A stretch of 64,000 nucleotides of DNA. Source: Oscillibacter sp. (GTDB lineage: Bacteria > Bacillota > Clostridia > Oscillospirales > Oscillospiraceae). Below, piece after piece: positions 59,134 through 64,000 of the stretch (its first letter is position 1; each line of letters opens with the position of its first letter). The stretch lies in the NCBI GenBank assembly GCA_022652655.1, contig JALCRQ010000001.1:62001-126000 (forward strand), in the 5' to 3' direction. The notes beneath the pieces are model-generated. The model was not told the origin of the DNA. It searched no databases and saw only the letters and a program-made list of their open reading frames with translations. A program made the position numbers and the translations under genes.

Positions 59134-59439
59134 TCACCGGCCGAACCGGAGCCACACAAGCGCCGCGGCCTGGAGAAGCAGAATGAGCGGGATCCCGATC
59201 CGGAAGGAGCGGTGCAGCGTCTTGTGGTGAAAGACCCGCATGCCGGCCAGCGCGCCTGCGCTGCCGCCTGCGGCGGCCAGCAGGAACAGCGTCCGCTCCG
59301 GGATCCGGCGGATGGCTTCCCGGCGCTCCTTTCGCACGGCCTTCCACTTGTCAAGGCCGAAAACCAAAAAGGTGAGAAGATTGACGGCCGCCAGCCAGAG
59401 CGTCAGAATCCCCTGGGGAGTCAGAAAAAAGCGATTCAC
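59134..59439 (-). CDS. DUF1294 small membrane protein
   Basis: A 101-aa protein with two or three hydrophobic segments and the DUF1294 pattern LVFGLDKWKAVRKERREAIRRIPERTLFLLAAAGGSAGALAGMRVFHHKT. Function unknown. It lies alone on the minus strand between the GerMN gene and asnS. Confidence 0.9.
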   Translation of the reverse strand: MNRFFLTPQGILTLWLAAVNLLTFLVFGLDKWKAVRKERREAIRRIPERTLFLLAAAGGSAGALAGMRVFHHKTLHRSFRIGIPLILLLQAAALVWLRFGR

Positions 59440-59576
59440 GGCGGGTACCTCCCGATCAAGTTTCTTCTCTCTATCGTAAGGGAATTTCGGAGGATGTCAA
59501 GCGGAAAATCCCTGCCCCGGAGCCGGGACGCCGGCGGCATACGCCGCAAAAGGACCAAGAAACTGCCCGGATGCCC

Positions 59577-59605
59577 TTGTAAAGCGAGGAAAAAAGGGGT
59601 ATAAT
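59577..59605 (+). promoter_or_regulatory. asnS promoter
   Basis: TTGTAA (59577-59582) and consensus TATAAT (59600-59605), 17-bp spacer. Confidence 0.85.
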
Positions 59606-59671
59606 GATAAATTATTATGCGGGTATGCGCCCGAACAGGGCTTGCCCCAACAAAGTGGACGGGTGAACGAC

Positions 59672-61066
59672 ATGAGTTATACAAAAATTGCAGCCATCTA
59701 TGCCGACAGTGAGGTTTTCGCCGGCAGAGAGGTGACGGTCGGCGGCTGGGCCCGCACGATTCGCGATATGAAATCCTTCGGGTTTATCGAGCTGAACGAC
59801 GGCTCCTGCTTTAAAAATCTGCAGGTCGTCATGAACGCCGATTCCCTTTCCAATTATCGGGAGATCGCCGGGCAAAACGTGGGCGCGGCTCTGATCGTCG
59901 CCGGACGCGTCGTCCTGACGCCGGACGCCAAGCAGCCGCTGGAGCTGCACGCATCCTCCGTCGAGGTGGCCGGAGCGTCCTCTCCCGACTATCCTCTGCA
60001 GAAAAAACGCCACACGCCGGAGTATCTGCGCACCATCCAGCACCTGCGGCCCCGGACGAACCTTTTCTCCGCCGTATTCCGGGTGCGGAGTGCGGCGGCG
60101 TTTGCCATCCATGAGTTTTTCCAGAGCCGTGGCTTTGTCTATGTGCATACCCCCATCATTACCGCCTCCGACTGCGAGGGCGCGGGGGAGATGTTCCACG
60201 TCACCACCATGGACCTGCAGAACATCCCCAAGAAGGCGGACGGAGCAGTGGACTTCAGCCAGGATTTCTTCGGCAAGAGCGCCAACCTGACGGTGTCCGG
60301 ACAGCTCAACGCGGAAAACTTTGCCATGGCCTTCGGCGACGTCTATACCTTCGGCCCCACCTTCCGGGCGGAAAATTCCAACACCCAGCGCCATGCCGCC
60401 GAGTTCTGGATGATCGAGCCGGAGATGGCGTTTACCGACCTCAAGGGCGACATGGATATCGCGGAGGCGATGATCAAGTTCGTCATACGCCGCACCATGG
60501 AGCGCTGCCCGGACGACATGGAATTCTTCAATAAATTTGTAGACCGGGGCCTCATTGAGCGGCTGAATCACGTGGTGAATTCGGAGTTCGGCCGGGTGAG
60601 TTATACCGAGGCGGTGGAGACGCTGAAAAAGCACAATGACCAGTTCAACTACAAGGTGGACTGGGGCACCGACCTGCAGACCGAGCACGAGCGCTTCCTG
60701 ACGGAGCTGGTTTACAAGCGGCCGGTATTCGTCACCGACTATCCCAAGGATATCAAGGCGTTTTACATGCGCCTGAACGACGACGGCAAAACCGTCGCCG
60801 CGGCGGACTGCCTGGTTCCCGGCATCGGCGAAATTATCGGCGGGTCCCAGCGCGAGGAGCGGCTGGATCTGCTGGAGGCGCGGATGGAAGAACTGGGCAT
60901 GCGCAAGGAGGACTACTGGTGGTACCTGGATCTGCGCCGCTACGGCGGCTGCAAGCACGCGGGCTTCGGCCTGGGCTTTGAGCGGATGGTCATGTACCTC
61001 ACCGGCGTCAGCAACATCCGGGACGTTCTGCCCCATCCCCGCACGGTGGGCAGCGCCGATTTTTAA
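59672..61066 (+). CDS. asnS: Asparaginyl-tRNA synthetase
   Basis: A class IIb aminoacyl-tRNA synthetase of 464 aa. An N-terminal OB-fold anticodon domain ([28 protein letters not shown]) is followed by the catalytic domain with [18 protein letters not shown], motif 2 [21 protein letters not shown] and motif 3 [15 protein letters not shown]. The ATG at 59672 has a weak ribosome site (GGGTGA). It is monocistronic between a good promoter and a terminator. Confidence 0.96.
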   Translation: MSYTKIAAIYADSEVFAGREVTVGGWARTIRDMKSFGFIELNDGSCFKNLQVVMNADSLSNYREIAGQNVGAALIVAGRVVLTPDAKQPLELHASSVEVAGASSPDYPLQKKRHTPEYLRTIQHLRPRTNLFSAVFRVRSAAAFAIHEFFQSRGFVYVHTPIITASDCEGAGEMFHVTTMDLQNIPKKADGAVDFSQDFFGKSANLTVSGQLNAENFAMAFGDVYTFGPTFRAENSNTQRHAAEFWMIEPEMAFTDLKGDMDIAEAMIKFVIRRTMERCPDDMEFFNKFVDRGLIERLNHVVNSEFGRVSYTEAVETLKKHNDQFNYKVDWGTDLQTEHERFLTELVYKRPVFVTDYPKDIKAFYMRLNDDGKTVAAADCLVPGIGEIIGGSQREERLDLLEARMEELGMRKEDYWWYLDLRRYGGCKHAGFGLGFERMVMYLTGVSNIRDVLPHPRTVGSADF

Positions 61067-61135
61067 AAGACAGCGGCCGCGGGGAGCTCCGGCGGAAAAC
61101 CGCCGGAAATACATCGGACAATCACATCGTTTTTT

Positions 61136-61174
61136 AGGAAACGGCATGACCGAAGTCATGCCGTTTCCTTTTTT
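61136..61174 (+). terminator. Terminator after asnS
   Basis: A 15-bp stem AGGAAACGGCATGAC with its complement (61155 onward), then T7. Confidence 0.94.
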
Positions 61175-61277
61175 ATCAGCTTGTCCGGAGGGAGGAAATC
61201 GGCAAAGCGGCAGAAGGGGCGAAGGCGCTGCCGCTGCCGAAATGATCTGTGCGGATGCGCAGGAGACTGATTCCCGG

Positions 61278-62162
61278 TCAAAATGTTTCGCCGGTGCCGC
61301 TGTCGATGGGAAGATAAATCCGCGTGACGTAGTCTGCGGCATTGCCGGTCATCGTAGCGCCCACCAGATACTCCTCAATGGAACTGTTATGCAGCTTGAT
61401 CGTTCTTTGCGCGGCGTAGTTTTCCAATGCCAAATAGGCTGAAAGCATGTCGGAATAAGGCCCGACAAACACGCAGGAAACCGCTTGAATCCCGCTTATT
61501 TTCCGGCAGCACGGCAGTTGGAAATTCGGATTTTTCACACGGATGCAAACCTCCAGATCCCCCTCCATGTCCTGCGGATCATCACTGAATTGCTTTTTGG
61601 GGTCCGAGTGAAAAATGGCCATATTGGAATCGGTTGCTTTCAGATGGTATTTATCTACCAGCTGCAGCAGTTCAGCCCGCCTGGAGATGAAGAGCCGGTC
61701 CGCTTTCCAATAGCAGGTGCTGCGGGTATATGCTATGTCGGTAGGCGGGAAGGAAACAACGGAAATGTTTCCGATATTGTTTTGCTGGTTGCCGTTCAGA
61801 AAAGAGATTCCATGCAGAACCCGCAAAATACTGTTAATGGTTGAATCGTATTTTTCATTGATCTCATTCCGTTCCTTGCGGAGTTTGTAAAGCTGACTCT
61901 CCAGACCGTTTTGCAGGGATTCCAGATTGCGGCAGCCCAGCACCTCTTTGATTTGGCTTAACGAAAAGTTCAGGTTTTTTAACTCGATCAGCAAAAGAAT
62001 TTCCTCTATTTGCCAGCTCTCATAATAGCGGTACCCGCTCCGATCATCCCGAAAAGCCGGCTTAATAAGACTGCGTTCATCATAAAAACGCAGCTGTTTT
62101 GCCGTAATGTTGCACAGCTTGGCCATTTGCCCGATCGTGTATCTGCTCAGATCTGAAACCAT
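61278..62162 (-). CDS. MerR-family transcriptional regulator with effector-binding domain
   Basis: A 294-aa activator-type regulator. The N-terminal MerR winged helix reads YTIGQMAKLCNITAKQLRFYDERSLIKPAFRDDRSGYRYYESWQIEEILLLIELKNLNFSLSQIKEVL. A dimerisation coiled coil and a C-terminal GyrI/BmrR-like ligand domain follow (LEVCIRVKNPNFQLPCCRKISGIQAVSCVFVGPYSDM), ending RIYLPIDSGTGETF. Codon use is AT-richer than in the rest of the window. It is divergent from the glycine-dehydrogenase-like operon, whose promoter has the 19-bp spacer that MerR proteins act on. Confidence 0.92.
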   Translation of the reverse strand: MVSDLSRYTIGQMAKLCNITAKQLRFYDERSLIKPAFRDDRSGYRYYESWQIEEILLLIELKNLNFSLSQIKEVLGCRNLESLQNGLESQLYKLRKERNEINEKYDSTINSILRVLHGISFLNGNQQNNIGNISVVSFPPTDIAYTRSTCYWKADRLFISRRAELLQLVDKYHLKATDSNMAIFHSDPKKQFSDDPQDMEGDLEVCIRVKNPNFQLPCCRKISGIQAVSCVFVGPYSDMLSAYLALENYAAQRTIKLHNSSIEEYLVGATMTGNAADYVTRIYLPIDSGTGETF

Positions 62163-62263
62163 CCCGTTTCCCCCGTTTCTGCATCTGACATATTTCCTGA
62201 ATATTGTTTGAGTATAACAGGTATTTCGATCAAAAGACAGTATTATTTGTTAAAATAGCTAAA

Positions 62264-62299
62264 AAAATTACAAAACCTTCCGCTCGATGGAAGGTTTTG
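62264..62299 (-). terminator. Minus-strand terminator or attenuator upstream of merR
   Basis: Perfect 11-bp arms CAAAACCTTCC (62271-62281) and GGAAGGTTTTG (62289-62299). Read on the minus strand it is followed by TAATTTTTTT. It lies about 100 bp upstream of the merR start, so it could attenuate merR or end an unseen antisense transcript. Confidence 0.6.
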
Positions 62300-62495
62300 C
62301 AAACTTCTGTTTTGTACATATGCGCCAATAACTATTAGGGATTTTTCGTCAAAATGACAATACACAAGGTATAACGCAAAAACAGGACTGTAAAATTTTT
62401 ACAAATACAATGGACTGTTTTTTCAAGAAAGCTCCGGGTTTTAAGGAATTTTACGCCGGAATTTATATTTTCTGGAAAATAACGCAGGAAAGGAA

Positions 62496-62526
62496 TTGAC
62501 TTTCCCTTAATGACAAGGTTTATAAA
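62496..62526 (+). promoter_or_regulatory. MerR-type promoter (19-bp spacer) of the gcvPA-like operon
   Basis: TTGACT (62496-62501) and TATAAA (62521-62526) are separated by 19 bp, with a dyad CCTT-AATGAC-AAGG centred in the spacer. Over-long spacers with a central dyad are the hallmark of promoters activated by MerR proteins. Confidence 0.75.
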
Positions 62527-62586
62527 TAATATGAAGCACAGCCGTTAAAAAACTGTGCAGATCAAACAAAAGTGGAGGGGATTATT

Positions 62587-63990
62587 TTGAGTACGCATTT
62601 TGTCCATCCCTATATGCCCAATAGTGTGCCTGCGGTTGAGCAGAGCATGCTGCGTGAAGTTGGCGTATCCTCTGTTGAGGAGATCTACAAGTCCGTCATT
62701 CCCGACAGCCTGCTTTTTAAAGGCAAAATGAATATTCCGCAGCCGATCACCAGTGAGTCGGCCCTGAAAAAACACGTAATGGGCTTGCTGAATCAGAATA
62801 CCTCTACCGATGATGCAATCAGCTTTTTGGGCGCGGGCTGCTATAAGCGCTACGTTCCGGCCATTTGCGATGAGATTACCAACCGTTCGGAATTTCTGAC
62901 AGCCTACTGCGGCGACACTTATTCGGATCACGGTAAGATGCAAGCCATTTTCGAGTATTGCAGCATGATGGCGGAACTGTTGGATGTGGACGTAGTCAGT
63001 TATCCGACCTATGATGCCGGCCAGGCGGTTTCCTCCTCTTTTCGGATGGCATTGCGCGTAAAAGAGGGCCGGGATGAAATCTTGATTCCTGCCAGCATGA
63101 GCCCGGAGATCCGTTCTCAGGCGGAAGCCTATTGCCAGGGCTTCGGCAAATTGGTACCGGTGCATGCGCCCAACGGCTTAATGGATGTGGCCGAGCTGGG
63201 AAAGAAGCTCTCCAATAAGACCGCTGCGGTGTACATTGAGAATCCCTCCTATCTGGGCGCGTTTGAACCCCACGCAAAGGAGATTATGGATCTGGCTCAT
63301 TCCGTCGATGCCATCGGGATCGTGATGGCGGAGCCGTCCTCTCTGGGCGTGGCGGAAGCACCGGCAAATTACGGAGCGGACATTACCTGCGGTGACATTC
63401 AGAGCCTGGGCATTCACATGCAGTACGGCAGCGGCTGCGGCGGTTACATTGCCATGCAGGATAATCCCGCGCTGGTAAACGAGCTGCCTACATATCTGTA
63501 TGGCATTGCCAAAAGCGAAAAAGACGGCCAGTTTGGCTGGGGGCGTGCGCTTTACTACAGATGCAGCCATGCGTCGCGCGAAAAAGCAAAGGAGTATTTT
63601 GGAACTGAGTCCGGCCTTTGGGCAATCGCCGCGGGAGTCTACCTTGCTGCTATGGGCCCGCAGGGGATGAAAGAACTGGGCGAGCGCATTATGGCATATG
63701 CCGGCTATGCAATTTCCAAACTGGCTGCTATTCCCGGCGTGAAGGTCAATGCGTCCAACGCAAAGGTGTTCCAGGAATTTATGGTGGACTTCAGCGGCAG
63801 CGGCATGACCGTAAAGGAAATCAACAAGAAACTGCTGAAATATGGAATTTTCGGCGGCGTGGATCTCTCAGTGAGTTTCCCGGAATACGGTCAGTGTGCA
63901 CTGTACTGTGTCAATGATACGACTTGCGCAGAGGATATTGACAAGCTATGCGATGCCCTGAAAGCAATTTTGGGAGGTGCAGCAAGATGA
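62587..63990 (+). CDS. Glycine dehydrogenase (decarboxylating) subunit 1-like
   Basis: A 467-aa PLP-fold protein related to GcvPA (P-protein N-terminal half). Family features are PYMPNSVPAVEQSMLREVGVSSVEEIY, SFLGAGCYKRYVPAICDEI, QAIFEYCSMMAELLDVDVV and YIENPSYLGAFEP. Some positions usually conserved in GcvPA differ: TAYTPYQPE reads TAYCGDTYSDHG, and the SMYDGATA region reads PTYDAGQA. It may therefore be a divergent paralogue. The start is a TTG at 62587 seven bases after GGAGGGG. No gcvT or gcvH precedes it. Its stop overlaps the next ATG. Confidence 0.82.
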   Translation: MSTHFVHPYMPNSVPAVEQSMLREVGVSSVEEIYKSVIPDSLLFKGKMNIPQPITSESALKKHVMGLLNQNTSTDDAISFLGAGCYKRYVPAICDEITNRSEFLTAYCGDTYSDHGKMQAIFEYCSMMAELLDVDVVSYPTYDAGQAVSSSFRMALRVKEGRDEILIPASMSPEIRSQAEAYCQGFGKLVPVHAPNGLMDVAELGKKLSNKTAAVYIENPSYLGAFEPHAKEIMDLAHSVDAIGIVMAEPSSLGVAEAPANYGADITCGDIQSLGIHMQYGSGCGGYIAMQDNPALVNELPTYLYGIAKSEKDGQFGWGRALYYRCSHASREKAKEYFGTESGLWAIAAGVYLAAMGPQGMKELGERIMAYAGYAISKLAAIPGVKVNASNAKVFQEFMVDFSGSGMTVKEINKKLLKYGIFGGVDLSVSFPEYGQCALYCVNDTTCAEDIDKLCDALKAILGGAAR

Positions 63991-64000
63991 ACATTGGCGG
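63987..64000 (+). CDS. Start of the next gene, possibly glycine dehydrogenase subunit 2 (3' partial)
   Basis: An ATG overlapping the previous stop (ATGA) opens a frame reading Met-Asn-Ile-Gly before the window ends, with GGGAGGTG about eight bases upstream. By analogy with gcvPA-gcvPB order it may encode the second P-protein subunit. Too little sequence is visible to confirm this. Confidence 0.45.

Larger units (their letters stand above)
62163..62586. other. AT-rich divergent regulatory interval
   Basis: This 424-bp stretch between merR and the gcvPA-like gene is much richer in AT than the rest of the window and has no credible gene. It holds a minus-oriented terminator-like hairpin (62271-62299), the 19-bp-spaced promoter (62496-62526) and a leader hairpin GCACAG / CTGTGC (62536-62558). 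Confidence 0.7.

Noticed and set aside
62163..62586. Glycine riboswitch upstream of the gcvPA-like gene
   Set aside because: The characteristic tandem aptamer core motifs were not seen; only a short leader hairpin and a MerR-type promoter are present.

Overview
This window is chromosomal DNA from a GC-rich, endospore-forming member of the Clostridia. The gene content (spo0A, spoIVB, spoVAF, a GerQ-like coat gene, a SleB-like hydrolase, a PASTA-containing PBP2, and MurE with the meso-DAP motif DNPR) and the codon use suggest an Oscillospiraceae/Ruminococcaceae-like gut anaerobe. That placement is inferred. No rRNA, tRNA, CRISPR array or transposase gene was recognised.

Layout. 1-6.2 kb: glycogen operon glgC(partial)-glgD-glgA-glgP. 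6.3-19.9 kb: separate housekeeping units. These are a DEAD-box helicase, two solute-binding lipoproteins without transport partners, GluQ-RS, a DegV protein, BioY behind a BirA-type operator, a family 4 uracil-DNA glycosylase, an ABC_trans_CmpB-like membrane protein facing a truncated hydrolase, glycerol kinase, a zinc-ribbon protein, and a HAD / glycerophosphodiesterase / membrane-protein operon. 20-26.7 kb: spoVAF, a DUF6442-like/XRE cassette, a two-gene SufC-SufB Fe-S scaffold unit, a ferritin-like protein, an HD protein and an SLH-anchored polysaccharide deacetylase. 26.8-30.8 kb: asp23-fakA, and rsmD-coaD-coiled-coil protein.

31-48.6 kb is a division and cell-wall (dcw) region: mraZ-rsmH-ftsL-pbp2/spoVD-murE-mraY-ftsW-murG, then an intervening metabolic block (ogt, HD, fumC, malic enzyme), then murA-ftsQ-ftsZ. 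murF, murD, murC and murB are absent. Two structured repeat families lie inside this region: 108-bp tandem units after ftsW and 119-bp-period units before murA. 48.9-51.4 kb: spoIVB, spo0A and a TSCPD protein.

51.4-52.9 kb is the most unusual segment. It is an insertion of about 1.46 kb bounded by perfect 51-bp direct repeats that duplicate the promoter, Shine-Dalgarno and start codon of a SleB-like gene. It encodes a small ribbon-helix-helix-like protein behind a LexA-like box and paired palindromes, a 106-aa HNH protein, and about 0.6 kb of very GC-rich hairpin-forming DNA, but no recombinase. The sleB-like and gerQ-like genes follow.

54-61 kb: a D-Ala-D-Ala carboxypeptidase, an operon of a ComEA-like protein, response regulator, histidine kinase and GerMN lipoprotein, then a DUF1294 protein and asnS. 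61-64 kb has visibly lower GC: a MerR regulator divergent from a glycine-dehydrogenase-subunit-1-like gene whose promoter has the 19-bp spacer typical of MerR-activated promoters.
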